DNA of 64,000 bases from Candidatus Scalindua sp. SCAELEC01. GTDB taxonomy: Bacteria; Planctomycetota; Brocadiia; Brocadiales; Scalinduaceae. The notes beneath the pieces are model-generated. The model saw only the letters and a list, made by a program, of their open reading frames with translations. It did not search any database and was not told the DNA's origin. Positions 18,656 to 28,027 of this stretch are shown here, piece after piece (position 1 is the first letter of the stretch; each line of letters opens with the position of its first letter). The stretch is taken from assembly GCA_004282745.1 (NCBI GenBank), contig SHMT01000021.1, positions 1-64,000 of the forward strand. The letters are read 5' to 3'. Made by a program: the position numbers and the translations under genes.

Positions 18656-19321
18656 GTGGAGTGGTTAGCGGGTGGTGGCCCGATAATGATACCTTTGTTT
18701 ATTTGCTCAGTTTTAGCGCTTGCCGTAATACTTGAGCGTGCGATAAATCTAAGAAAAAATAACATCATTAGGCCAGAATTAGTTGAACTGATACATTCAT
18801 ATAAGCGATCGGAGGACATTCAGACAATCTACGCTAAATGTAATTTGATAAAGTGTCCGTTTTCCAACATTATTAAACGTGCAATTATAAATGAACATTT
18901 AACACGAGAAGAGAAGGTGTTAGACATTCAGGCTGTAGGCAGACAAGAAGCGAGAGGATTGGATCGTATGTTGATAGTGCTTGAGATTATTACGGCAATT
19001 GCACCGATTCTTGGTTTATTGGGAACGGTACTTGGCATGAGTCAGGTATTTGATGTTATCTCTGAGATCGGACTGGGACAGACAAAGGCCTTTTCAGGTG
19101 GTATTGCTCAAGCTCTTAGGACAACCATCATCGGTCTGAGTGTAGCAATACCATCCTTAATCGCGTATAGCAGTTTTGATAGAAAAGTAGACACAATGAT
19201 TCTTGATATGGAAAAATATTCGATGGTACTGCTGAACAAACTCTATTCCGTTGGAAAGCATGAAGATGTAAACCTACGTGGTATAAATAAAGCGGTACCG
19301 AGAAAGGGTGGCAAGGAGTAA
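18656..19321 (+). CDS. exbB: ExbB/TolQ/MotA family proton channel
   Basis: 221 aa from a GTG start with GGAGG about eight bases upstream. Three membrane segments are visible; the conserved core is IAPILGLLGTVLGM with the following FSGGIAQALRTTIIGLSVAIPSLIAY. It forms the pentameric channel that, with ExbD, energises the TonB-like protein encoded 17 bp upstream. Confidence 0.9.
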   Translation: MEWLAGGGPIMIPLFICSVLALAVILERAINLRKNNIIRPELVELIHSYKRSEDIQTIYAKCNLIKCPFSNIIKRAIINEHLTREEKVLDIQAVGRQEARGLDRMLIVLEIITAIAPILGLLGTVLGMSQVFDVISEIGLGQTKAFSGGIAQALRTTIIGLSVAIPSLIAYSSFDRKVDTMILDMEKYSMVLLNKLYSVGKHEDVNLRGINKAVPRKGGKE

Positions 19322-19480
19322 TTGGTGTATCCATTGCGGGAAGTCCTTATTCGACTTATACAAAATAATGCTTTTAACAACCGATCTCCCTTTTTTCAAA
19401 GAGTTGAGATGTATGCGCTTCTCAATCTTAGCGAGGTCTTACGATAACGATTATCAAAACACTTTTTTCATGGAATTAAT

Positions 19481-19894
19481 GTGCAATTTCGACCAAAGCG
19501 ATTTATAAAACCAATAATAAATATTGCCCCATTGATCGATGTCCTCTTTCTCCTGTTGATATTTTTTATGGTTACGTCTACATTTATTGAGCAACCAAAC
19601 ATTAAACTGGAATTACCCTCCACAAAACATACTGAGACAAGTAGAACAGAGAAAACGGTATTAATGCTCTCTCGGGACGGGAAAGTGTATCTCAAAGAAA
19701 AGCTCATCGATAAGGAAGATCTGGAGAAGGTCCTTCGGAGAATACTCCTGGATACAGGAGAAGATGTACTTGTTTTAAAGGCTGACAAGTTTGTCCCGTA
19801 TGGTGATGTAGTGGATATTATGGATTTTGCCAGAGGAGCTGGCTTTAAGAAAGTAATAGCCCCAACCATTACAGAAGGTGAAATGAAACAATAG
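19481..19894 (+). CDS. exbD: ExbD/TolR family proton channel subunit
   Basis: 137 aa from a GTG start. After the basic N-terminus, the membrane helix begins INIAPLIDVLFLLLIFFMV and carries the essential Asp (D19 by count), the proton-binding residue of this family; the periplasmic domain follows (DKFVPYGDVVDIMDFARGAGF). It is third in the tonB-exbB-exbD unit, but with an unusual 160-bp gap after exbB in which I see no gene. Confidence 0.9.
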   Translation: MQFRPKRFIKPIINIAPLIDVLFLLLIFFMVTSTFIEQPNIKLELPSTKHTETSRTEKTVLMLSRDGKVYLKEKLIDKEDLEKVLRRILLDTGEDVLVLKADKFVPYGDVVDIMDFARGAGFKKVIAPTITEGEMKQ

Positions 19895-19926
19895 GGAATC
19901 AATAACGCCAGAAAGGGAAGGTTAAT

Positions 19927-20736
19927 TTGTATACGAAAAATTTTAAAAGTTTAACGGATCTCATGAAAAGACTCAGGAGTGAGGGTGGTTGCCCCTGGGA
20001 CAAAGAACAGACACACGATACATTGAAGTCGTGCTTAATAGAAGAAGTTTATGAAGTGGTTGATGCGGTAGATTCAGGTGACCCAGAAAATTTACAAGAG
20101 GAGCTTGCCGATCTTTTTTTTCTCATAATATTTTATTGCCAAATATCTGATGACAATGGTGCTTTTGATCTTAATAACGTAATGGAAGTCTGTTTTGAAA
20201 AAATGACGAGGAGGCATCCTCATGTTTTTGGTGGGCAACCTGTTGAGAATTCACTAGATGCCCTGTCACAGTGGAACGACATCAAGAAGAAAGAAGTGGA
20301 GGAGAAAGGGGGGGGTGCGGTCGGAACCCCATCGGTCATTGGCAATATACCGAAGCACTTACCAGCATTACAGAAAGCGCAAAAGATTCAGAAGAAAGTT
20401 GCACGAGTAGGTTTTGATTGGGAAATGATAGAGGACGTTGTTGCAAAAGTGCAAGAAGAGTTAGACGAAGTGAAGGAGGCAATCAGTAGAAAAAATGAAA
20501 AACATATTGCTGAGGAGATAGGAGATTTGCTCTTTGCAACAGTGAATCTTTCAAGATTTCTTAAAATGGACTCTGAAGGTTTATTGCGTGAAAGTATTGC
20601 AAAATTTATAGATCGATTTGTGAAGGTGGAAAAAGAGCTAAACGCTGCAGGGAAGAAGATCGAAGAGTGTACGCTTGCAGAAATGGACACTCTGTGGAAA
20701 CAAGTAAAAAAAGAGGAAGTGTCCAGAAGGAAATAA
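19927..20736 (+). CDS. mazG: Nucleoside triphosphate pyrophosphohydrolase MazG
   Basis: 269 aa from a TTG start with GGAAGG just upstream, close to the E. coli length of 263. Both all-alpha repeats are visible: GGCPWDKEQTHDTLKSCLIEEVYEVVDA with EELADLFFLIIFY, and RVGFDWEMIEDVVAKVQEELDEVKEA with EEIGDLLFATVN. It hydrolyses NTPs and dNTPs to monophosphates, cleaning the nucleotide pool or damping the stringent response. It follows exbD by about 30 bp. Confidence 0.95.
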   Translation: MYTKNFKSLTDLMKRLRSEGGCPWDKEQTHDTLKSCLIEEVYEVVDAVDSGDPENLQEELADLFFLIIFYCQISDDNGAFDLNNVMEVCFEKMTRRHPHVFGGQPVENSLDALSQWNDIKKKEVEEKGGGAVGTPSVIGNIPKHLPALQKAQKIQKKVARVGFDWEMIEDVVAKVQEELDEVKEAISRKNEKHIAEEIGDLLFATVNLSRFLKMDSEGLLRESIAKFIDRFVKVEKELNAAGKKIEECTLAEMDTLWKQVKKEEVSRRK

Positions 20737-20912
20737 TTATATCTTTTTTTCTGAACACTCAGTTTAAAGGCCAATTCATTTACTGTTTTAACGTTTCTCA
20801 ATAGAGTGGCAAAATGAAATTATTGATATTTTTCTTCCTGGTTTTAAAGCCGAGATACAGGTGTCATAATTGCGGTTGAAAAATTAAAACTTTTAAGATG
20901 GAGAAATCGCAT

Positions 20913-22139
20913 ATGTTGATAAGAAAACAAATCCTACCGTATGGTATTTTACTTTTTTTATGTTTCATTTTACCCTGTTTGGATGTGGTTGGCGAGGAGG
21001 ATGAAACAGCTCCCAAATTTGCAAAAAATGACATAGTTCATAATCCTACGGATATTACAATTACGGAAGATGAATTAATAAACTTAATCAAAGATTCTCG
21101 GATTGTTTTTGTCGGTGAGACGCACGATAATTACCGAGCACATCAGGTACAATTACAAATCATTAAAGGGTTGTTTGATGCTTCTGAGGGCAGTATTGCA
21201 ATAGGCATGGAGATGTTCCAGAGAAGGTCTCAGGAAAAACTCGATGCATTCATTTCCGGTGAATTACCTGAAAAACAGTTTCTTAAGGAGGTTTGGCTTC
21301 CTGATTGGGGTTACGATTACGACTATTACAAAGAGATTTTTGATTTTGCAATAGCAAACAAAATTAAGCTCATTGCCTTAAATGCCAATAATGAGTTCAG
21401 AGAGAAAATCAATGCAAAAGGGTTAGAGAATTTGTCTGATGAGGAAAAAAAAGAGCTCCCTGAAATTGATTTGAATGATGAATACCATAGAAAACGTATA
21501 AAATCGATTTATGATGTCCATGGTGTTAGTAAATTGGACGATTTTGAAAAGTTTTATCGGATTCAGTGTTTGTGGGATGAAACAATGGCAGATACAGCAG
21601 CCAACTATTTAAAAGGGAGTGAAGGGCAAGGGAAACAGTTAATTGTTTTGGCAGGGAAAGGCCACATTCGATATGGATTTGGTATCCCAAAGAGGTTATT
21701 TCGACGGCTGAGAGAGTCCTATTCTACTATCCTTCCCGTCGAAATTGAGATACCAGAAAACAAGAAACATAATATCATGAAGGTCAAAGATGTCCAAATC
21801 CCATTGGTGGAGAGTGATTTCTCCTGGATGATAGACTATTGTGATCCTGATTCGGTAAAGGTAAGATTAGGTCTTATTGTAATGAAATCGGAAGAAGGAG
21901 TGCAAATCCATACCGTTTTAGAGAATTCAACAGCAGATATTGTCGGAATGAAAAAAGGGGATATTGTGGTAAATGTTGATGGCACTCCTATTGAGGATCC
22001 GTTTGATCTGGTGTATGAGATGAGGAGCAAAGCACCTGGAGAAAAGGGCAAAATTGTGATCCTTCGTGACGGTAAAGAGATGGGCTTAGACATTATGTAT
22101 CAGGCATTCAAGAGAGAGGAGAAAGTACATCCAAAATAG
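20913..22139 (+). CDS. ChaN-like (DUF399) protein with C-terminal PDZ domain
   Basis: 408 aa from ATG 20913, chosen because GGAG lies at 20900-20903 and the resulting N-terminus is a clean signal peptide (about residues 1-28); an ATG at 20898 would add five residues. Residues about 45-280 are the ChaN/haem-binding-uptake domain: VFVGETHDNYRAHQVQL, GMEMFQRR, VWLPDWGYDYDYY, GKGHIRYG. About 310-400 is a PDZ domain (ADIVGMKKGDIVVNVDG). ChaN is linked to haem or iron acquisition in other bacteria; fusion to PDZ points to a scaffold or protease-partner role in the periplasm. Confidence 0.85.
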   Translation: MLIRKQILPYGILLFLCFILPCLDVVGEEDETAPKFAKNDIVHNPTDITITEDELINLIKDSRIVFVGETHDNYRAHQVQLQIIKGLFDASEGSIAIGMEMFQRRSQEKLDAFISGELPEKQFLKEVWLPDWGYDYDYYKEIFDFAIANKIKLIALNANNEFREKINAKGLENLSDEEKKELPEIDLNDEYHRKRIKSIYDVHGVSKLDDFEKFYRIQCLWDETMADTAANYLKGSEGQGKQLIVLAGKGHIRYGFGIPKRLFRRLRESYSTILPVEIEIPENKKHNIMKVKDVQIPLVESDFSWMIDYCDPDSVKVRLGLIVMKSEEGVQIHTVLENSTADIVGMKKGDIVVNVDGTPIEDPFDLVYEMRSKAPGEKGKIVILRDGKEMGLDIMYQAFKREEKVHPK

Positions 22140-22336
22140 CGAAACCTGCTTCATTCTTTATAAAGAATATGGCTATGAAACTATCATGAAAAGGAATACT
22201 GTTTTTTAGATTTTGCTGGCTACACCAATGTTTATGTGTAAAATAACCGTGAAGAGGTCTCCTTACTGAAGAGTAGAGAGTGACCACACAGGCTGTTTGA
22301 AGTTAGAGGAAGGGTATTTTATCAAGGAGATAGTAT

Positions 22337-22891
22337 ATGGGAAATGATAATAATGTATTTGGAATGTTTCACGGTATCGTCGTTTTCTCTTTAATAGTAG
22401 TCTCGTTTCTTTCTCCAATACTGTTTGGATTTATGTCTATTGGTAAAGGTGAACCGGAGACTGAGACCACATCAAGATTTGATTTGTCAGTAGATGAGAA
22501 GTTGGTGACTCTTCACGCAAATAATGCGTCATTATATCAAATAATTGAAGAGTTGGGTAAGTTGATGAAGATTGAAGTGGTTGGTAACATCCACGAGGAA
22601 GAGCAGGTTAATGCAGATTTTGATAAGCTTTCTTTAATAGAAGCTTTGGAACAGCTCAGCACAAACTATGGGTATCAGATGGATTCAGACAATGATGGAG
22701 ACGAAAATTACGGTCGCCCCCCTCGCATAACGAAGATCATTATCTTACCGAAGGGGAGAGAAAAGGGTTTGTCGAATATCGCTTCAAAAGATACAGATAG
22801 TCAAGAAAATCAGAGTGAAGAACCAAAACGGCCGGAACCCTTTAAATTCGAGTTTGATCCTAGTAAGTATATGGAAGGTGGAGTAAAATAG
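22337..22891 (+). CDS. Exported protein with STN (secretin/TonB short N-terminal)-like domain
   Basis: 184 aa with ribosome site AAGGAG ahead of the ATG. A hydrophobic signal segment (about 10-38) is followed by VTLHANNASLYQIIEELGKLMKIEVVG and LIEALEQLSTNYGYQM, the pattern of an STN domain as found at the start of secretins and TonB receptors. The C-terminus is charged and low complexity. A free-standing STN-like protein of this kind has no established function. Confidence 0.6.
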   Translation: MGNDNNVFGMFHGIVVFSLIVVSFLSPILFGFMSIGKGEPETETTSRFDLSVDEKLVTLHANNASLYQIIEELGKLMKIEVVGNIHEEEQVNADFDKLSLIEALEQLSTNYGYQMDSDNDGDENYGRPPRITKIIILPKGREKGLSNIASKDTDSQENQSEEPKRPEPFKFEFDPSKYMEGGVK

Positions 22892-23027
22892 GGATCGAAT
22901 TGGTTTGTGGCTCTTTTTTGCTTTTTGAGTGAAAGGAACTTGCAACCTATTTTTAAACCAAAAACCTTGTCAGAAAGCGACTGTTACTTAAAAACGTTTT
23001 CTGTACATTGAGTACCTCTCGATCACT

Positions 23028-23246
23028 CTAAGGGCCCAGGAAAGAATAACTTGTTGTTCTCGCCTGTCCGAATGGCTGGTAGGCCGGGCGGGCATCTCAT
23101 TTCAGGTCACCTTCGGCCGCTCTTCACTCGCAGCATCCTCGCTGTAGCTTAGGCTACACCTGCGGTCCTGGTCGATCAGATCGACCAAATCTGACATAAA
23201 ACTGAGCGCGATAAAACAACAAGTTATTCTTTCCTGCACCCTAAGG
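23028..23246. repeat. MITE-like element, family A copy 1
   Basis: About 220 bp bounded by inverted repeats reading AGGAAAGAATAACTTG inward from both ends (left at 23037-23052, right at 23220 on). The inside is GC-rich and partly palindromic (GGTCGATCAGATCGACC). No coding frame. A second copy is at 63426. Confidence 0.8.
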
Positions 23247-23264
23247 GTCTCTAACCAGTTTCAA

Positions 23265-23560
23265 ATATCCGATTAATAATTGATTCAGGAGTGATTACCA
23301 TCCACCCTCTTCGGCTGACAGGCCTTCCCTCTATGAGATATTTTGTCCTGATCAGCCTATACTTGATCGTCAAGATAGTGACTTCGTCTTGCCATGAGCA
23401 TAGAGATGCGGTCAATTGGCAGACGCTCTGATAGAGCTCTTGTTATAGCCTTTTCCTTCGTCGGTCTCCATGTCCTGAAGTATAAAAAAATGTTGAGAAG
23501 GGTAAATGAGTTTTGTGTCAGAAAATACCATGTATTGCTAAAGGTGTTCACCTTTCATGC
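23265..23560 (-). pseudogene. Possible decayed gene remnant
   Basis: Two minus-strand frames joined by an apparent frameshift read as one plausible tail, ...RALSERLPIDRISMLMAR and then DEVTILTIKYRLIRTKYL to the stop near 23265. No family recognised. Confidence 0.2.
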
Positions 23561-23703
23561 TTTTTTTTATCCATTTTCAGTATAATTACCACGATTTTTC
23601 GTTTCCATTCCATACATTTTTAGTTTCTAACCCAATCCCTGTGTCCAATTATAGAGAGGTCATTGTGGCCTCCTACGGAATGATACCCCACCAGAATCTA
23701 TCT

Positions 23704-23950
23704 CTAGCCCCAGTTTACAAGTTATGACGAAAAACCACCAATACGTTTGTGTAACGTTTATTATATCATTAAGTTGCAAACAATAAGCTTGTATTGCCCT
23801 ACCAGCACATAAAAAGGAAAAATGAAAAAAACAGCAAACATACGTAACTATATAATTTTCAACGTGTTATATGATATTTCTCTAATTCTACAGGTAAGGA
23901 AAACTCTTAAAATAAGCTAAAATAGGCCATAACTTGTAAACTGGGGCTAG
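23704..23950. repeat. MITE-like element, family C
   Basis: 247-bp AT-rich, non-coding element bounded by perfect 23-bp terminal inverted repeats (23704-23726 and 23928-23950) beginning CTAGCCCCAGTTTACAAG. Only one copy is present in the window. Confidence 0.8.
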
Positions 23951-24171
23951 GTGAGATGAAATAATTTGTTATGCAACTATAACATTTTTTGTTATGACTT
24001 TAAATATATGGGAGAGGAAAGATTCTGAAAAAACCCTTATCTCACTGTTTTGTATATACTTAGCGCGGACCCTCCTTTTTGTGCAATATGGCATTATGTT
24101 TGCGCTAATTTACATAATGGGAAAATATTTAAACTTAATAGGTTAAATTAAATAAGGACGCAGGAGGCTAT

Positions 24172-24597
24172 ATGCAAGAATCAAAAACTCTTGACGGTAA
24201 AGTCGTAGCTCCAAATGTAATTGTGTCGGAAGGGAAAACAGTGCAATGCTGGACAAATTCGATGGGGGATTCCGTAGCACCAGAGCCGCTAGATCTTAAA
24301 CCTTATGTGGGAATGGTAGTAGAGGTTGATGGTTATCTGTTAGGTGATCTATGGAACGCAAACCTGGTCCGCGTTGTGCTGGAAGATGGATATCATGAGA
24401 TTTCCGGTAAGGTGATAGGGCTGAACGATATAGAAGGCCCTTATGGCCGAATTAGTTGTTATAAACACGGAATGCTGGAAGCTTGGTATATGCCTCTACA
24501 TTTCAGAGAGTATATGAATTTGATGATTACGGTTGCTGGTGACCTTCGTGGTGGTAACCTATACAGGGCACAGATTATGAATGTACCTGACAGGTAA
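24172..24597 (+). CDS. Uncharacterised 141-aa protein
   Basis: Strong ribosome site (GCAGGAGG) eight bases before the ATG. The protein is soluble, without signal peptide or membrane helix, and rich in short beta-like stretches (GMVVEVDGYLLG, HEISGKVIGL, MITVAGDLRGG), suggesting two OB- or SH3-like beta barrels. I do not recognise the family. It stands alone between a repeat-filled gap and an empty stretch. Confidence 0.7.
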   Translation: MQESKTLDGKVVAPNVIVSEGKTVQCWTNSMGDSVAPEPLDLKPYVGMVVEVDGYLLGDLWNANLVRVVLEDGYHEISGKVIGLNDIEGPYGRISCYKHGMLEAWYMPLHFREYMNLMITVAGDLRGGNLYRAQIMNVPDR

Positions 24598-25079
24598 TTT
24601 GGCAACGCCCCCGGCAAAGAGATGAAATACTTAAAGGGCCTTTTTAGCTTGCCGAGACAAAAAAGAAAAAATTAAAGGGGACCCTGGTGTTGCGCTTGGT
24701 GTTATTACGACTTAGTATTGTATAATACCTGTTTTACAGAAAAAATGAGACATTTAACCAATTACCACTGGAGAGGTCTTTGGGCTCTATTCGTGAAGCC
24801 GGCCAAGATGACGGTGTCGATTATGCGTAGATACTTTCGATACGTGGAGGCAAAAAGGAGGGAGGAACGGAACAATTTTTGGCGGTCTATTTGTGATGGT
24901 TTATCACCGGGAAACAAAACAGGGCAGAAATAATTGATGATACGGGAAATGGTAACATCATAGCCACGACACAGTGATTTCAGTTTTCAGAGCTCGATTT
25001 CTCGCAAAACCCTGCTCAAGAGGTGCAAAAATTACTTTAAGGAACAGCATACCGGTGCTACTACATTGTCTCTCTTTAT
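24598..25079. other. Intergenic, no supported gene
   Basis: A 71-codon frame at 24718-24933 lacks a ribosome site and resembles nothing, so I do not call it. TATAAT at about 24720 has no good -35 partner. Confidence 0.4.
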
Positions 25080-26321
25080 CTACTCTTCTTCTATTTTTTT
25101 CCTTATCATAAAATCTTTTTCAATAGATTTTATTGGTGCGATAAATACCCTCTGTCCAGGATTGGCCTTTTGAATTGGCTTCATTTCCTGGTCAAATATC
25201 TCCTTCACCGTCTGTGTAAAATCCTGGTTCATCTGCTTACCCATTATTTCAATTTCGTCACCAATCTCGATCTTGTTCTTGGCCAACACCCGGGCATAGT
25301 TGCCATTTTTGTGGTTTTCAAATAAACCGAGAAACTTGTAGGGTTGCGCATAACCATTTTCAGATTCCACCACCTGACCGTTTTTGCTTGGGTTGCCCAA
25401 GAAGAAACCGGTACAATACTTTCTATGGCTAATTTTTCCTAGCTCTTCCAACCACTGTGACTGGTACTCATAAGCCCCATGAGAACAGAGACAGTCTATT
25501 GCTTCACGATAAATTCTTGTAACGGCAGCGACATAATATTGACTCTTCATTCTTCCCTCAATCTTAAAAGCGTTGATACCGGCCTTTAACAGCTCGGGCA
25601 TATGCTGGATCATACACAGATCACGTGAACTCATGACGGACGTAAATCCATTGTCCTCATAAACCTCAAAGTATTCGCCAGGCCGTTTCTCTTCTACGAT
25701 AGCATATTTCCATCGACATGATTGAGCACAGTCTCCTAAATTTGCACCACGGTCTGCCATATATGAGCTGAGATAGCACCTACCGGAATATGAGATACAC
25801 ATTGCACCATGAATAAATACCTCTGTTTCACAATCACTATTGGCATTTATTTGAACAATCTCATCCAACGACAACTCTCTTGCCAAAACAACTCGTTTTA
25901 CTCCTTGATGGTGCCAAAAATTAGCGGATTGATAGTTAGTGCAATTTGCCTGTGTACTGAGGTGAATGGGCACTTCTGGTAGTAGCTGTTTTACCAGTAC
26001 AATAATTCCAGGATCAGACACAATCAGGGCGTCTATAGGATATTTTGCAAGTGAATTCAAATAGTGCTCTACCTGAGTGAGATGATAATTGTGGGCAAAA
26101 ATATTCAGAGCAACATAAAAATACTTTCCTTTCTGATGTGCATATTCAACCCCTTCCCCGATTTCATCTAAGGTAAAGTTTGCAGATCCGCTTCTGAGGT
26201 TGAATTCTTTTCCACCTGCATAGACCGCATCAGCACCATAATCAACAGCAATTTTCAATTTGTCGAGATTGCCCGCAGGCGCTATAAGCAGAGGTTTTTT
26301 ATAATTCCTTGTTTCATCCAT
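25080..26321 (-). CDS. Peptidase U32 family protein (TrhP/YegQ-like)
   Basis: 413 aa. It opens with LLIAPAGNLDKLKIAVDYGADAVYAGG and contains the U32 signature EVFIHGAMCISYSGRCYLSSYM, a Cys cluster (GDCAQSCRW) and KIEGRMKSQYYVAAVTRIYR. Although named peptidases, E. coli YegQ (TrhP) and RlhA act in tRNA or rRNA hydroxylation; length and layout fit TrhP, for hydroxylation of tRNA uridine-34. It lies 16 bp after the HAD-kinase fusion gene and is probably co-transcribed. Confidence 0.85.
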   Translation of the reverse strand: MDETRNYKKPLLIAPAGNLDKLKIAVDYGADAVYAGGKEFNLRSGSANFTLDEIGEGVEYAHQKGKYFYVALNIFAHNYHLTQVEHYLNSLAKYPIDALIVSDPGIIVLVKQLLPEVPIHLSTQANCTNYQSANFWHHQGVKRVVLARELSLDEIVQINANSDCETEVFIHGAMCISYSGRCYLSSYMADRGANLGDCAQSCRWKYAIVEEKRPGEYFEVYEDNGFTSVMSSRDLCMIQHMPELLKAGINAFKIEGRMKSQYYVAAVTRIYREAIDCLCSHGAYEYQSQWLEELGKISHRKYCTGFFLGNPSKNGQVVESENGYAQPYKFLGLFENHKNGNYARVLAKNKIEIGDEIEIMGKQMNQDFTQTVKEIFDQEMKPIQKANPGQRVFIAPIKSIEKDFMIRKKIEEE

Positions 26322-26337
26322 CGTATATAAGAAATGC

Positions 26338-27606
26338 TCAATAATATGTTAGTAATGTTAAAAATAGTCCGGTCCCAAGAGGTATAGTCAAATTATCAGC
26401 TTTAATGGGTAACGATTCAATTATACAGGAGACAAAAGAGGCGGCCAATGCTGTATACAAGGGAAAATAGAAAATAGTGCAGATAGTTGCGGAGATAAAG
26501 AATGCCAGGGTACCTTCCAGGCTTTTTCTTTGATTATAAGGGATTCTGTTTCTTCCGTAAAATCTTCCGACCATAGTTGCAATACTATCAGAGAATGCAA
26601 CAATCATAATGACTGCACACGCAATTGTTCTTGGGAAGAAGATCAGAGCACACATGACACCAACAGATAAGGTAACCGGAGATAGGGTAAAATGTCTTTG
26701 CTCACTCGTTCGAATACAATATTTTGTAATAAGATTGATTACGGGAAGAGAGACAGCATTCAGCCGTAACCATTCAGAAATAATAAATAGTATTGTTATA
26801 CCCATCAATAGATACAACGTTAGTGTATAATGGATAGTTGTAAAAAAAGGAATGAAAGCTGTGCATACATGAACTCCCTTCCTCCGAAATTCTTGTTTCC
26901 ACGAATAGGTGAACTCTTTGCTTAAGCTCTTACTCAGTTCAATAAAGGACGGACCTTCGTTGATCTCAACGTACGTGAGAACTTTATTCAAATCATAACT
27001 ATCAGTTACATATTTAGTTTTTTTTCGGACTTGATAATTTGGGTTATAGCCAATACTAATCTTTGCATGCGACATTACATCTAAATTGTTACGGTCATCA
27101 CCTACCACTATTACGTCATCCCACGTAAACTCACCCTCCTGCAACAACTTCCCAACAACTCTTGTCTTCCCATCATGAAAGGTGAGTAAACCAGAAATCT
27201 CCCCGGTAAAAGTACCTTTATCAAACTGAGTACCTATTCCATGTCCACAATCTGCTTCTAATTTCTTGGCGAGATCCTTCATGAGAAAATCCGGTACTCC
27301 ACTACTTATCAATGCTACGGAATGTCCCTTCCGCTTAAGAGAGTTAATTGCCTCTTTTGCATTGTCCACCAACTTCATATTATCGTAAACTTCCCAAAAC
27401 TTATCCTCACTAATCCTTTTAAGACTGCCATATATTCTTTCGAGTAATTTACGCATTGGCAAAACATTAATACTGAATAAAAAACAGAGAAAAAATGCAT
27501 GAAAAAAATGGAAAAAACTTGAATGAAATGAAAGTTGTAACAGGTATTGACTTCTAAAAATTACACCGTCAGTATCAAATACTATTAATTTTCTCTTAAT
27601 ATTCAT
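26338..27606 (-). CDS. HAD phosphatase fused to dolichol/diacylglycerol kinase-like membrane domain
   Basis: 422 aa. Residues 1-210 are a SerB-like HAD hydrolase: nucleophile motif FDTDGV, motif II ISSGV, and VVGDDRNNLDV. Residues about 235-420 form a multi-helix membrane domain starting EFRRKGVHV, with AFSDSIATMVGRFYGR and RKSLEGTLAFF, the pattern of CTP-dependent dolichol/phytol/diacylglycerol kinases. One chain would thus hold a phosphatase and a lipid kinase, suggesting turnover of a polyprenyl or lipid phosphate at the membrane. The HAD part also has a hydrophobic insertion near residues 25-50. Confidence 0.78.
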   Translation of the reverse strand: MNIKRKLIVFDTDGVIFRSQYLLQLSFHSSFFHFFHAFFLCFLFSINVLPMRKLLERIYGSLKRISEDKFWEVYDNMKLVDNAKEAINSLKRKGHSVALISSGVPDFLMKDLAKKLEADCGHGIGTQFDKGTFTGEISGLLTFHDGKTRVVGKLLQEGEFTWDDVIVVGDDRNNLDVMSHAKISIGYNPNYQVRKKTKYVTDSYDLNKVLTYVEINEGPSFIELSKSLSKEFTYSWKQEFRRKGVHVCTAFIPFFTTIHYTLTLYLLMGITILFIISEWLRLNAVSLPVINLITKYCIRTSEQRHFTLSPVTLSVGVMCALIFFPRTIACAVIMIVAFSDSIATMVGRFYGRNRIPYNQRKSLEGTLAFFISATICTIFYFPLYTALAASFVSCIIESLPIKADNLTIPLGTGLFLTLLTYY

Positions 27607-28027
27607 GTGTTATCTGACGATAAACTCTCTTTAAACAAAGGAGTTGTTCTCGCCCGATCAGCGTTCCCGCACAAACGTACCGTTCTCAGGTCAGGCAGGC
27701 TGGTACGTAGGATGCCCGTAACTCGATAAAAAAAAATACCATTTTAAGCATCGGTAAAGAATTATACCTTATACCACATAGAAAGGTTTCTTTTCAATAA
27801 AATTTGAAGATTGTTACCTATTTGAGCACTTATCCGTTGACATTATTTAAATAAACTGATACTATCCATTTTCATTCTCACCCACATTGTGTAGAGACGA
27901 TGTCCTTCTAGCATTGCATCATATTTTCAAAGTTGCCCAGCATAAAGAAGTAAAAATCACTTGGAGATACCAAATTTCAAAACTTTTAAGTGTCGTTGAT
28001 ACCAAAAATTTACAAAGGGGGAGGCGT
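27607..28027. other. Intergenic with a degenerate repeat and promoter
   Basis: 27640-27720 contains pieces resembling the GC-rich cores of the MITE-like elements (GTTGTTCTCGCCCG, then CAGGTCAGGCAGGCTGG), probably a decayed copy. The promoter at 27837 is listed separately. Confidence 0.4.
27837..27865 (+). promoter_or_regulatory. Predicted promoter of the amidase gene
   Basis: TTGACA at 27837-27842 and TACTAT at 27860-27865 with a 17-bp spacer, leaving a leader of about 155 nt before the ATG at 28028. Confidence 0.45.

Noticed and set aside
19308-19508. Frame spanning the exbB-exbD gap
   Set aside because: Overlaps both ends out of frame and has no family features; the gap seems non-coding.
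24718-24933. 71-codon plus-strand frame
   Set aside because: No ribosome binding site, no similarity, composition like surrounding non-coding DNA.
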